A stretch of 64,000 nt of DNA from Taudactylus pleione (GCA_031769625.1 JAUIMM010000126.1:10422501-10486500), one strand, 5' to 3'. Counted from the first letter of the stretch, positions 22,954 to 34,230 are shown. The notes: a model not told the origin generated them from the letters alone. A program made the numbers and translations.

Positions 22954-23328
22954 ATGGAGGACCAAACTTTCTCCAATAAAAATAAAATATGGAAAGATCA
23001 AGAACCACTTCCTCCTAGTGCTGTTGCTGCTGCTGGGAGTTGTTCATCATCCCAGAAAAGAAGTAGGAACACCACTACTTTTACTAAACAATTGACCCTC
23101 CAACAGTCCCTAGCGAGGAGGATGAAGTACGACAGCAGTCATCCTGAAGCAAAACATATAACTGAGGCCTTGACTGCTATGTTGGTGTTAGACGTGCGTC
23201 CGTTATCCGCCATTAGTGCAGTGGGGTTTAGACAATTGATGGAGGTAGTGTGTCCCCGGTTCCAAATCCCGTCTAGATTCCACCTGCATCCTCAAAGCAG
23301 CAGCGACAAGCATGCGTCTGTCTGTTAA
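22954..23328 (+). pseudogene. hAT transposase N-terminal fragment, copy 2
   Basis: A 124-codon frame nearly identical to 17090-17464. Differences include KRS for RGS, FTK for FAK, AKHI for AKRI and DKH for DKR. The conserved LDVRPLSAISAVGFRQLM and PRFQIPSRF blocks are present. The frame then runs into array unit and stops. It ends at the same codon as copy 1, so the breakpoint is ancestral to both. Confidence 0.85.
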
Positions 23329-23607
23329 AGGGTGGTGTAACCCCCAAAGTGCGCTCCAACCAAAATGAAATAATCTTCTTTTTTTCTGTGTTTGTGTGTG
23401 AAATGTATGTGCAGTAGCCGCACCTGCATCCTCAAAGCAGCAGCGACAAGCGTGCGTCTGTCTGTTAAAGGGTGGTGTAACCCTCAAAGTGCGCTCCACA
23501 AAAAATAAAAAAATCTTTTTTTCCTGTCTTTGTGAATTGTGTGGGCTGTAGCCGCACCTGCATCCTCAAAGCAGCAGCGACAAGCGTGCATCTGTCTGTT
23601 AAAGGAT
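23280..23607 (+). repeat. internal ~137-bp array in hAT copy 2
   Basis: ATCCTCAAAG occurs at about 23288, 23428 and 23562. The array separates the two transposase fragments and is about 670 bp shorter than in copy 1. Confidence 0.9.
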
Positions 23608-24006
23608 TACATCTGTGACAGCATCCAAGTAGGCATGTCAGACAGTCCGTACATGTACTGGCAGGAAAAAGAGAAAATTTGGAGGCCCCTGTACAAACTG
23701 GCTCTATTTTACCTGAGTTGCCCCCCCTCCAGTGTGCACTCCGAAAGAGTGTTTAGTGCAGCCGGGAGCCTTGTCTGCAAAAGGTGTAGGAGGTTGCTTC
23801 CACAAAATGTGGAGAAGATGATGTTCATAAAAATGAATTATCAACTCTTCCAGGGAGACCAGCCTCCAGAACGTACAGAGGATCCTGTGGTGGTGGATTC
23901 CAGTGTGGACGAATTAATACTCTGTGAGGATGAGGATGTACACAACACTGTAGAGGGTGAGGAATCGGTGAATGAGGAGGATGAGGACGACATCTTGCCT
24001 CCGTAG
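23605..24006 (+). pseudogene. hAT transposase C-terminal fragment, copy 2
   Basis: An open frame from the end of the array to TAG at 24004-24006. It reads DYICDSIQVGMSDSPYMYW, then LYKLALFYLSCPPSSVHSERVFSAAG, then RRLLPQNVEKMMFIKMNYQLF and an acidic tail (DEDDILPP). This is the hAT C-terminal dimerisation domain, including the diagnostic P.SS..SER.FS.AG motif. An ATG at 23539 within the array is in frame and would add array-encoded residues. The catalytic domain is missing, so it cannot transpose alone. Confidence 0.88.
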
Positions 24007-24479
24007 AGCCAGTTTGTGCAGGGACAGATTAATTGCCAGCTTGTTTTGTGGGGGCCCAAACGAACCAATCATTCAGCCACAGTCGTGTGGCAGACCCTGG
24101 CGCTGAAATGATTGGTTTGTTAAAGTGTGCATGTCCTGTTTATACAACATAAGGGTGGGTGGGAGGGCCCAAGGACAATTCCATCTTGCACCTCTTTTTT
24201 TTCTTTGCATTATGTACTGTTTTGGGCCTAGTTTTTCAAACTGCCATCCTGTCTGCCACTGCAGTGTCACTCCTAGATGGGCCACGTGTTTGTGCCGTCC
24301 ACTCGTGTCGCTTAGCATAGTCATCCATCTACCTCGGTGCAACCTTTTGGACATAAAAACCCTATTGTGAGGTGTGAGGTGTTCAGAATAGACTGGAAAT
24401 GAGTGGAAATTAAGGTTTTTGAGGTTAATAATAGCATAGGAGCAGAAAAATCAACACATTCTGTGATTTTAGCTGTTTT

Positions 24480-24640
24480 TTTGCTTTTTTTAGAAAAAAT
24501 ACGGATCCAAAACACAAAACTCAGAACCCAAAACACAGAAGGGTGGTTTTGGCAAAACCAATCCAGATCCAAAACACGAAGAAAGATCCAGATCCAAAAC
24601 CAAAACAGAAAACACGAAAAGTGGCCAGTGCACACCCCTA
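24480..24640. repeat. subterminal repeats, right end of hAT copy 2
   Basis: GGATCCAAAACAC, CCAGATCCAAAACAC and CCAAAAC words are spaced over the last 160 bp, as in copy 1. They are likely transposase binding sites. Confidence 0.6.
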
Positions 24641-24648
24641 ATTTCAAT

Positions 24649-25189
24649 ATGTATGGCCACAATATCTGCATCTTTCCCTGGGGAGGAAACATTTCCCCGT
24701 TCTTTATCTGTGAAGGAACAGGAACATGAAAAGTGTCAACATTACCTTTAATATTTCATTTTTCATCATCACACAGTTTTCCTATATGCTTTTATCCAAT
24801 GCACAGGCCAACATGTGACTGCCATTTTTATAATACTAAACAACATGTCTCACTGAGCAATAATTTTTCATATGCACAAAAATCTGACATTGGATGACCA
24901 CATTTTTGAGCAATGTAAGAAAAATTAACAAAGAAAATGAGGAAAATACAGCGCCATACCGCGGGCAGCGTGACGGGTATCACTACACAGGGTGCAATAG
25001 GCCAGTGGAAATATAGAGGAGTGCTGCGGAAGGGGTGAGTATTGTTTTGTACTAGTGACAGAGAAAAACTGTTAGTGCTTGTTGATCTGTAGAGTTATTT
25101 AGATCCATCATGACAACCATTTCACATTTTACATACTCACAAATGCAATGTTTCCCCTGTCCCCAGAACTTATTTGGGAGATGCCGTTC
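24649..25189. other. non-coding DNA
   Basis: AT-rich, with a GC-richer patch at about 24950-25050. No element boundary or gene is visible. Confidence 0.45.
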
Positions 25190-25440
25190 AGCAGGCCTTA
25201 AGCCGGGTGTTTAGATGCGCTAACCATTATTTTTCAACTTAAGTACCAGATGAGATGTTGTTAGGGTTGCACTAAGCTGAAAAACAACATTGCGGCTGGC
25301 ACTTTTGGTCATATTTCTGCTCGCACCCTCAGGAGGGTGCGAGATGAAATCCTTTAGTCGGACTAACAGCATGGTCAATTGAATAGCTCTGGGAACCTCT
25401 TCCCGTCGCTATTCACATCACAATCAATTGAATTGCCCCC
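25190..25440. mobile_element. partial MITE with perfect hairpin
   Basis: CTCGCACCCTC and GAGGGTGCGAG (25320-25343) form a perfect 11-bp stem with a 2-nt loop. The right end, CAATTGAATTGCCCCC, resembles the CAATTGAAT ends of the 10754 family. The left end is unclear. Confidence 0.5.
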
Positions 25441-26130
25441 ATAGATTCATTATGGCATCCCCACTATTAACATTAACAATTATAAGAACCCACCATAAAA
25501 TGCCCAGACCATGACTTATTTAATTATGCATACCCTATACATAACCATATACTACATATGACCATCCTATATGTTTGCAGACAGAATGACAACTATAGCC
25601 AAATTACTGCCTATTTATTTTGCATAATAGGATATATAACAAGCCATTATTACGTTAAGTAGATGGCACTCGCTGCAGCAATATTCATAAATATATATGA
25701 ATAGTATCTACAAAACTCATTAAAATGCAGTCAACATTAGGACACCAGCCTGATCAGATCTAGCCCAACCAGGCACAATAATACACATATCCATTGCTAT
25801 TCTTCAACAAAAAAAATTCAAACAAGCCTTATTACACAATTAATGTATTTACAGGCGCATTATTTCCATTTATGACATACATCATAAATTATATATTGCC
25901 ATATGTCTGTCATCCCATCGTACTTTCCTCAACTTCTGCCAATTATATGAATTTCAACTTTAGCCTGAGCGCATTAAATATGTCAATCACAACCTAGTCG
26001 CAATCACACTAATGATGACAAAAATGGGAAAACCAATCCTTCCAATACAGGAAGTATAAATAATAAACCCAGGACAACATTCAACAACCCTTGAAAAAGC
26101 CAGGACAAGCCCAACACGCATTGGGACACT

Positions 26131-26657
26131 GGGCCTGATTCAGAGCCGGACGCTCTTTAAGAGCACTCGCTCTGAATCAGGGCATTTTTTGATGTTGTTT
26201 CGGCCTCCTGGCCGCTCGCATAGCTGTGGGTGACCACCCACAGCTATCGTGAGCGGCTTGGTGATGGTTGCGATGGTTGTGACCATCACGACCATCGGGG
26301 CTTGCGACGAGACCCTTGTGGTAGAGTCTCATTCCCGCAAGCCCCAGTGAGCTTCCGGCTCTAAATAGAGCCGGAAGCTCACCACTGACATCACTGGTGA
26401 TGTCAGTGGTGCCTCCCACAAATGGCAGGTGTTCCTTTGGGAACACCTCCGTTTGTGTAGCCACCCCCCATGCCCGCCTCCAAAATGGGGAGAGCTGTCA
26501 ATCATAACCAACAGCCACCCTGTTTTGGTGCGGGAACCATAGCGATGGAGTGCCCGTCGCTGGCCGGGTCTCGCGCATGCGCATGCTGGAGCTGGCTCAG
26601 GCGTGCGCATGTGCAGTGGGGCACCATCGACCCGCTTGCGAGTGCTGAATCAGGCCA
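26131..26657. mobile_element. serial-hairpin MITE, copy 1 (3-bp target duplication ACT)
   Basis: The 527-bp element starts GGGCCTGATTCAG and ends CTGAATCAGGCCA, flanked by ACT (26128-26130 and 26658-26660). Nearly all of it folds into consecutive hairpins: terminal stem 26134-26181; 26202-26213; 26212-26256 (ATAGCTGTGGGTG stem); about 26263-26296; 26300-26342; 26347-26382 (16-bp perfect stem GTGAGCTTCCGGCTCT); 26383-26408 (12-bp perfect stem CACTGACATCAC); 26417-26457; about 26481-26527; and about 26574-26614. The same order occurs in 58919-59396. Frames on the reverse strand are by-products. The 3-bp duplication suggests a PIF/Harbinger-like enzyme, but ACT is not the usual TWA. Confidence 0.9.
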
Positions 26658-26660
26658 ACT

Positions 26661-28630
26661 GTACATATTAAGACCAGTCATCTGCGGAAACTACACACCA
26701 CAGGTGTAAAAGATTCATCTGCCCACTTGGGCCAGGATGTGGGAACACACCAAGGCGGAGAGCAGCACTCCTACCCCGCAGCCAGAGAGCACTGATGCAG
26801 CATACCCCGAATGTACAAGGAGACTCTGCCTGTTCGCCGATGACTTGGTAAGTACAGAGAGGGAGCCACGTTCTCAGCTGTCATACCAGCCAGCCAGCAC
26901 CACTCTACAGATCAATCGGCACTAACAGGAAGAAAACACTGGTAATGCTTACATACCAGCAGGATGCCTCACTGAACAAACCCTGGACTTTTTCCAGCTT
27001 TGCCCCTATACCAACTTCATTGATGACCTGCACGCCTCCCATCCCCCCCTCCCCATCCCTTCACTGATACACATCTGTCCTTTGTCTTACACATTCCCAT
27101 TCACACACTCCCACCCTTACTTTTGTTTATGTTTAGTGTTACATGTCTGTGCAGTGTAAAATTACACACATAATGACCCAAGTAACGATTGTGGAATTGA
27201 TATCTCACTTAAAGGAAGAAGCCAAAATCTGTTAAAGACCATATTTTAGACAACCGACTAACACATTTTATTACAGTGCACTACTGTCTGGCCTGAACAG
27301 GCATCTGGAAGAGCCAGAATTCAACAGAAGTCACTCTAGATTCACTTGAACATGTCCATAGACGAACAATCAGGAATTTCTGCTACAGGACACGAGTGAG
27401 TTAAAGGTAGAGGACACTTGTGTTTGCTCTGAAAAAAACTAGGTTAGTGATCAAAGCAAACTGACAAAAAAAAAAAATGGCTCAACTCAACAGTAACTGT
27501 AAAGAAATAAAATATGCAGTGGGCTAATAACTGCAGCAATGACTTACAGTACTATATTATGCATCATCAATAAATAATGTGACTTTAATCACTACAAGTC
27601 AATTATTATATCCTCCTGTGTGAGCAGTTCAGTAACAAGCTACCGGCTATATATTCAAACACTTTAGGTAATGCTGATACCTTACAGCTAGTTTCCACTT
27701 TTGACTTGTTATGACTGCTTCAGATGGCCTTATGTTTTCCTAGGCATTTCTCTAAAACTATGATTGATTTAGTGAATTATAAATACTGTAGCCAATTTAA
27801 GCAATTCTCCAGATGTCACTGACAAGTTAGAAAGTCACAGTTTTCTAGAAAATCCATTATATGTAATGAACATCGAAACAAAATGTCAAGATACAGAGCG
27901 TCAATGTACAATCAGGTGCAGGTCAAGTCCATGACAATGTGGTGCTTTATGTAATTTAGATGTAGGAGAAAAGTTACTCAAATTAATTGTGTTTCTTTTG
28001 TGCGAAGCTAAGCATTGTTCTGAGGGCCTATCAACTACACACTAATGTTTAATTTGTTTTTGCCAATCGGTGAACCATTGCTCAGTCTGAGTCACAAAAA
28101 GGATGCTTTAGCAGAGTATTCTGGGTAATCCCTGGTTCATTAAATCTGCTTGAAGATCCAATAAGTGCTAAAAAAAAGTATTAACTTTCTTGTAAACTGA
28201 AAGGTTAAAAACATGTAATTCCACAATATAATAGTTAAGAAATAGGTAAGAAAATGGTTTAATATAGCAGTTGACTGGGGCACTTTATTAGTTAACATAA
28301 TATACAATGAATTAATTATGTGGCAGCAAAACTTTGCTTAAAAGCATACAGGCATGGTCAAGAGGTTCAGTTGTTCAGACTAAAAAAAAATAGAAGAAAT
28401 GTGATCTATGTGACTTTGACTAGGGAATGATTGTTGGCACCAGACAGGATAGTTTCAGTATCTCCTACACACAAAACAAAATAAATATATTAGATAAGAG
28501 GAGTATGGCCAGAATGGTTGAAACTGTAACCTTGTAACCATGAATTAAAACAGTGGTATGCTGATGATAATCTCTGAATACACAGCACATTGAACCTTGA
28601 AGTGGGTGGACTACAGATGCAATAGACCAT
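26661..28630. other. non-coding DNA
   Basis: AT-rich from about 27100 on. GC-richer wording at 26720-27060 may be old repeat. No gene, RNA or element boundary is recognised. Confidence 0.45.
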
Positions 28631-28634
28631 ATCA

Positions 28635-29095
28635 AGTTACACCCCTGTGAGCTAAGAACAGGACATTGCATGGGCACAGATCACCAAAACTGGAAAGCTG
28701 AAGATTGAAAATCTGCTATGACTTGCAGATGTAGGATCAGAGATTGGTATGAACAACATCAATTCCTGCCTAAAGCCAATGGTTCTGGCTGCAGTGGTGT
28801 AATGGTGTGTTGAAGGTTTTCTTGGCCTCTTAATATCCTCTTAATTTCAACTGAGCATCATTTTAATGCCACAGCCTACTGTTTTGTTGTTGACCATGTG
28901 CATCTTTCTGTGGTCACTGGTGGAACAGTAGATTGAGATTCACAGCATGAAGGTGCAGCTGACAAATCTGCAGCAACAGTGTGATGTTACTAGGTCGACT
29001 TGGACCAGAATCTCCAAGGAATGTTTCCAGCACCTAGTTGAATCCATACCATTAAGAATTCAAGCTGTTCTAGTGGCAAAAGTATGATGTGTCCT
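28635..29095 (+). pseudogene. decayed, internally deleted Tc1-like transposase
   Basis: Fragments of a Tc1-family transposase in several frames. The clearest is near the 3' end: MKVQLTNLQQQCDV then WTRISKECFQHLVESIPLRIQAVL, the typical C-terminus of one widespread vertebrate Tc1 family. Upstream wording (CACCAAAACTGGAAAGCTGA at about 28682, GGTTCTGGCTGCAGTGGTGT at about 28781, CATGTGCATCTTTCTGTGG at about 28897) also fits that family. The segment carrying the second catalytic D and the E is missing between about 28920 and 28925. It is unrelated at sequence level to the intact element at 1949. Confidence 0.75.
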
Positions 29096-29290
29096 CATAC
29101 ACCTAGTGTCAATACGCCATATGGTATGAGATGCCCGGCGTGACTGAGCAACTCCTAGAGGTGTAGCGTACCATCTATTTCTTTAAATTATGCCTCTTAT
29201 TTGCATCATAGACACAGCAAAACACCACTCGTAGTGTACTAGAGACACTGGGCTGGGATTTTAACTGCACAGGAAATAGTTTAAAACACG
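29090..29290. repeat. dispersed repeat R2, uninterrupted copy
   Basis: Begins TGTCCTCATACAC and continues through GTAGCGTACC and GACACAGCAAAA to AGTGTACTAGAGACACTGGG. It is homologous to 42645-42773 joined to 43312-43365, where the copy is split by a MITE, and to a short reverse-strand piece near 44525-44625. Confidence 0.6.
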
Positions 29291-29334
29291 TACATCTGTA
29301 TGTCCTACTCAGTACTAGAAAGGTGTACTAAAAG

Positions 29335-29735
29335 GGGTTGAATACGGAAGTCGGTGTTCGGGATCCCGGCAATCAGAATCCTGACGTCGGCATCCCAACA
29401 GGGTTAGGATACCGACGCCTGTCGGTCTGTATCCTAACCTTCCTGCTCTCCATTGCCCTAACCCTCTCTCCCCAGTGCCTAAATTTAACCTCCCCCTCTA
29501 GGACCTAAACCTAATCTCCCCGCACCCTAAACCTAACCCTTCCAAATTAGTGCCTAACCCTAACCCTCCCCCTAATGCCTAACTCTAATGCTAACTCTCC
29601 CCTTAACCTCGCTACTTACCGTCGGTATTCTGGCGTTTGGGATGCCAGCACCGGGATACTGACAGGTGTCGGGATTCCGGTGCTGGAATTCTGAGTGTGG
29701 GAATCCCCGCGGCCAGGACCGCATCCCCTAATAAA
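29335..29735. mobile_element. GGGAT-type palindromic MITE with CCCTAA-like interior
   Basis: Repeated words such as TTCGGGATCCCGG, GTCGGCATCCC, GGATACCGACGCCTGTCGG and TCGGGATTCCGG lie at both ends in inverted arrangement. The interior (about 29450-29600) consists of CCTAACCCTAACCCTCCCC-like wording. Related copies are at 12238-12295 and 41510-41725. Confidence 0.7.
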
Positions 29736-31750
29736 GTGCCCAATTAGTGAATATAGTAGATAGTTTCTAAATTATAATAATAGACATGAAGAAATCTGGA
29801 AATTGATATTCCTCAAAAATGTATAGCATATCCCAGGATTAATATCAAAAGGTTACTAAGAAATTGAATATGCTCTTATACTAAAGTACACAAAGTATAG
29901 ACCAACAAAAAAAGAAGACATGTGTAGTCAACAAACAAGTCTATATGGACCACTAGAATCAATATTAAGTGCCTTAAGTTACACTGAAGATACCATGTTT
30001 CATAAAAGCATGCATTGTTATATTGAATAAAACTTTAATATTTAATCACCTAAAAATGGACATTAATCATTGTTTAAAAAGAAGCTTTTCATTACCCATT
30101 GCACAGTGGAACCTAATAGTTATATCTGTGTATGTCTGATAATTTTAACCAGTTGTTTGCTATTCTATATTATGTCATCACTATTGTTGTTCATGTTCTA
30201 TTTATGTATTTATTTTTGTGTCATCTGTTGCTCTTTTGGACACTTGTTAATTATCAAGACAACAGCTTTGTATTGTTTTTTGCAAACTTTCAATAAAACA
30301 TGATTGAATTAATATATAATAAAAAAGTGGCTACTTCCTAATATTTTAAAGTGAGATTCTGGTTTGAGGAAACTTATATGTAGTAAGGGCACACTGCAAT
30401 ATTAGCTGAAAGCAGTTCTTTGATTATTCACATGTACGATCTCAGGATCGTAACAGATGCAACAGAAATTGTCCAATTACGACTCATAAGAATGAGCCTG
30501 ACAGTAGTATAGAAGTACTATATGATACTCCATGTCATCCATGTGTTCTGCAAAACTACATTAGTCTAATATTAGAATCAACCAGGAATACTCTGGATGT
30601 GGCTGTTCCACATTTAATAATAAAAAGTAAATAATTTTTCAAATATTCTTAATGTGTTGCAATTGACTCGATTGACTTATTATGATATCCAAAACACAAA
30701 TAATTACATCAAATATACAGTGGATGGACTGACAGCAACACTGACTAGCTAAATTAGAGATAGCTGCCTGCTCAGAAAAAAAATGCTTATACTTTGCATG
30801 CTCAAAGAACAGTTTTTCACTAAAAGCGCCCAAATACAAATGTGTCAATTGTTTCTCTAAATTCCTACATGCGATCAAATGTTATTGTACCATTGTTTAC
30901 ACGTACATTGTACTAAAAATTTTATATTTGATACATTAACTCGCTGAATATTCATATTAACACAAATGGTAAAAAAATATATTAAACAACTTGCAAACAC
31001 AAATTTTAAAGTTCTTTGAATAAATCATGAAGGTAGAATTCACTGGCAAATCTAATCCAGACTGCAGTGGAAAAAAGAGGCAAATAACTCCCCTCCATCA
31101 CAGATATTGAAATTATTTTGTAGAGGAGAACATTCATGATTTCTATGGTGATGTCAAACTTTAAAGCTGTGTTATATGGCCTGAAACTAGCCCTAGTTTT
31201 TAGGTGTTGGAAATCTGTACTTTTCATTAAACTTTAACTAAATCGCTTGCTCAACAGGAATGTACCGTAGGTGTACAGTAAGTATGCTGCAGAAAATGCA
31301 ATGTGTAAATGTGCTTGTAGCTGAATCCCATGTATTTCAGTTCTGCGGCTTTGCACACAATTATCATATCTGAAAAGTATGATGACATGGATCCACATGC
31401 ACAATGATATAATTTACCTATGTGATAATTGTGCAAAACGCTCTTATGTCACTCTTGGTAAATGAATTTGTGCTGTTTAACCATGACACAATTGCTGCTC
31501 TTACTGATGTCATAAGAATTTCCTGCTTTCCATTTCATAGTCTCTGTAGAATCCAAGTTATCAAAAGCATCACAGTGCTTACAGTATGTATATTAATTAT
31601 TAACTATATTCTAAATAGGTCAGTAATATGTGTTGACAATAAGAGATTTCATTCAACAAAAACAACTGCAATACATATTACTGCACACAATAAAACATAA
31701 TGCAAGTATAAACTAATGGACATGTAGAATTATTTAACTAATGCTTACTA
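29736..31750. other. 2 kb AT-rich non-coding DNA
   Basis: No repeats, genes or RNA signatures that I can support. Confidence 0.5.
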
Positions 31751-31755
31751 AATAA

Positions 31756-32080
31756 GAGGGGGATTCAGAGTTGGGAATAGAGAGAGATATCTCTCTCAAC
31801 TGATCATCTTGGTGAAACCATGCTGCACTGCAGGTGGGGCAGATTTAAAATGTGCAGAGAGATTTAGATTTGGGAGGGAGGTGTCTAAACTGACATTTAA
31901 ATTGTAGAGTAATAATAAAGCTGTGCAGTATTTGTGGGCTACATGTAAAAGCAGCCAGTATTTACCGTACATGAATAAAAACAAATATGTATTTACACCC
32001 CATGCATTGCAACATGGTTTGTCCAGGTACACAGTTAAGTGCTATCTCTCTCTCTCTATTCCCAACTCTGAATCAGGACC
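31756..32080. mobile_element. MITE with ~28-bp terminal inverted repeats
   Basis: GATTCAGAGTTGGGAATAG at the left pairs with CTATTCCCAACTCTGAATC at the right, extended by GAGAGATA-type sequence. The interior (AAACCATGCTGCACTGCAGG, ATGTAAAAGCAGCCAGTATT) matches the decayed copy at about 61740-61990. Flanking TAA and TTA are close to, but not an exact, target duplication. The terminal word GATTCAGAG is shared with the 26131 family. Confidence 0.8.
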
Positions 32081-32109
32081 TTAAGTCGAGTCTTTTTATT
32101 TGTGTATAG

Positions 32110-32412
32110 CAGTGGTTCCCTAACTGGGTGCCGTGGTACCGTGCCGTAGGTTGGTGGTTCAGGACCAAATCAAATTATTTATGTTCAGAGTGATAGGCAA
32201 AACCAGAGCTGATGGCTGCCAATCATAACAAACAGAATTGCAGCCATGTCCACCACCACATACTGAGCCTAGGGATGAAATATAAGCACTACTGACTTAA
32301 TGCAATAATTTTTGCAGTATTTCTCAATAAGAAATTTTTGGCTATGAGGTTTTGCAAAAAAAAATGCTGATACTCTAGGATGCCAAAGTCTAAGAACGTC
32401 TGGGAAACACTG
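32110..32412. mobile_element. hAT-type MITE with perfect 8-bp target duplication
   Basis: The 303-bp element has ends CAGTGGTTCCC and GGGAAACACTG. The duplication GTGTATAG lies at 32102-32109 and 32413-32420. It has no coding capacity. The inner wording (GGGTGCCGTGGTACCGTGCC) is that of a common vertebrate hAT non-autonomous group. Confidence 0.92.
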
Positions 32413-32420
32413 GTGTATAG

Positions 32421-33032
32421 TAACAGGGAATTATATTATGCAAATACATATTATCTTGTGTTTGTACCATAGATTTCAACAATGACGTTTAATATTAGCG
32501 ATATCTACTCCCAAACTAAACTAATTTAAATAAATCCGTACAAGTAATGCAGATGTTCGTCTGTGTGCAAACATAAATCAATGGTACCCATTAATTTTAC
32601 GCTGGCCACTGCAACTGTCATCATTGCTATCTGCCCTGGCATCAGCGCCATGCTAGGAGCAAGCGATCCCTCAGAAACAGGCTTCCCCCTAAACACGACT
32701 CAGAATCACACAGATCTTCCCATGATATAGTACTCCCAGGATACTCCCACAAGTCAGGGTGGATCTGTGCAATCACTTTGCCACCACCCAGTTCTCAAAC
32801 TGAAACACCCTATGTAACAGAAAAACAGCTCTAGCCAAGTTGTGTCTGACTCATAATAGGATGGGTATACGCAAAACGCATAAGATCTCTTCTGTGCATG
32901 TGTTGTATGCAATAACTCACCATTTGTGTCACTGTGTAGAGAGAGCCGTGCAACTCAGATTCAGCTATCGTTCTCTGCTATGTATATTATATTGCTATAT
33001 TTTGTAGGGTAATGCGGCTGACTTGTTAAACA
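32421..33032. other. non-coding DNA
   Basis: No feature recognised. Confidence 0.5.
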
Positions 33033-33315
33033 GGTAGGGGCAGGGCCGCCATCAGGGGGGACTGCTGGGACTGGCAGAAAGGGAGGGGGCCCTGCCCTCT
33101 CCTACCCCAATGCACAGCCTGTACTACCCCCCCTCCCATGGGTCGATTCCCCTCATCCCCTCTTCAGCCTCGGAATGCAATGGGGGCAGAGCCAATGCAG
33201 CAAGACCTGCCCCCATACACCCGCAAATTGCGTCATTGCAGAGGGGGCGGGGTCTAATTATATGAGGTGCCAATCCTCATTAGCAAACTCCTGTTGCATC
33301 TAAATGTAAGTCATA

Positions 33316-33690
33316 AGTATGTATGTATCTGTATGTGTTAGTGTGTATGTATGTGTCTGTGTTAGTGTGTATGTATGTGTTAGTGTGTATGTATGTTAGT
33401 GTATATAATATATATGTGCACGTATGTTAGTGTGTATATATGTGCATGTATGTGTGTTAGTGTGTATATATTTGAATGTATGTGTTAGTGTGTATATATG
33501 TGCATGTATGTGTTAGTGTGCATATATGTGTATGTATGTGTTAGTGTGTATATATGTGTATGTATATGCTAGTGTGTATATATGTGTTAGTGTGTGTATA
33601 CTGTATATGTGTTAATGTGTATATATGTGTGTTATATATCATATATACATGTTTGCTATATACTGTATATTATATATATGTGTGTTTATC
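33316..33690. repeat. TG-rich minisatellite, GTGTTAGTGTGTATATATGT-type unit
   Basis: Loose units of about 20-30 bp built on GTTAGTGTGTATATATGTG with ATGTATGT variants. Open frames rich in Y, V and C are repeat artefacts. Confidence 0.9.
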
Positions 33691-33888
33691 CTGCGTTTGC
33701 CCCTGCCCTTGTTCATTAATTTTTTTTTCCCTTTGGAATCGGTGCGCGTGACTTCATGACGTCATGCCACGCCGCTGGAAGGAAAAGGTCAGAGGAGCCA
33801 CAGCGTGTGAGGAGCAGCGTCAGCCAGACCTGGAGGAGCAGAAGCCAGAAGGAAGGAGCATTCTTCAAGGTGATAGGTCATGACTCAT

Positions 33889-34230
33889 GGGGCGTACACA
33901 TTGTACGATCAGTCAGCGATAACGATATCACTGACTGATCTCCCTGCATCTTCCCGATGTGCTGGATCCAGCACACCACCAACCCACCAACGACAGGCCA
34001 ACGACCCGTGATCAACGATTGCAGATCCCTATGTAACCTGGTCGATATCGCCCAGGTTGGCCTGCATGCACGGTCGATGGACGATATCATTACCATCCAT
34101 ACGTGCCCGCGCATCGCTGGTCGTTTGGGGGCTGGAAGGCACAAAAAAATTAACAATCTGAATGATAATGATGTGAACGATATCATTATCGTTCATATCG
34201 TTCATTTTTATTGTACCGTGTGTACACACC
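33889..34230. mobile_element. GTACACA-ended palindromic MITE, copy B
   Basis: Ends GGGCGTACACATTGTAC and GTACCGTGTGTACACACC. Stems: GATCAGTCAGCGATA (33907-33921) with TATCACTGACTGATC (33926-33940), one mismatch; the perfect 16-bp palindrome GTGCTGGATCCAGCAC at 33959-33974; and GAACGATATCATTATCGTTC near 34176. It lies within the 33041 hAT element and is homologous to 21054-21362. Confidence 0.8.

Larger units (their letters stand above)
21446..24640 (+). mobile_element. hAT element copy 2, gutted transposase and internal tandem arrays
   Basis: The 3195-bp element starts TAGGGGTGAGC and ends GTGCACACCCCTA, with the perfect 8-bp duplication ATTTCAAT at 21438-21445 and 24641-24648. Order and content match copy 1, but the arrays are shorter: one 68-bp unit, six 5' units and about three internal units. 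The coding fragments and 3' part are nearly identical to copy 1, so both descend from a recent common source. The transposase middle is absent here too. Confidence 0.95.

Noticed and set aside
26177..26610. Reverse frames in the serial-hairpin element
   Set aside because: The DNA is structured by inverted repeats, and the peptides change completely in the second copy.
29450..29600. Interstitial telomere array
   Set aside because: The CCCTAA words are irregular, mixed with CTCCCC and lie inside a MITE, so this is not a telomere remnant by itself.
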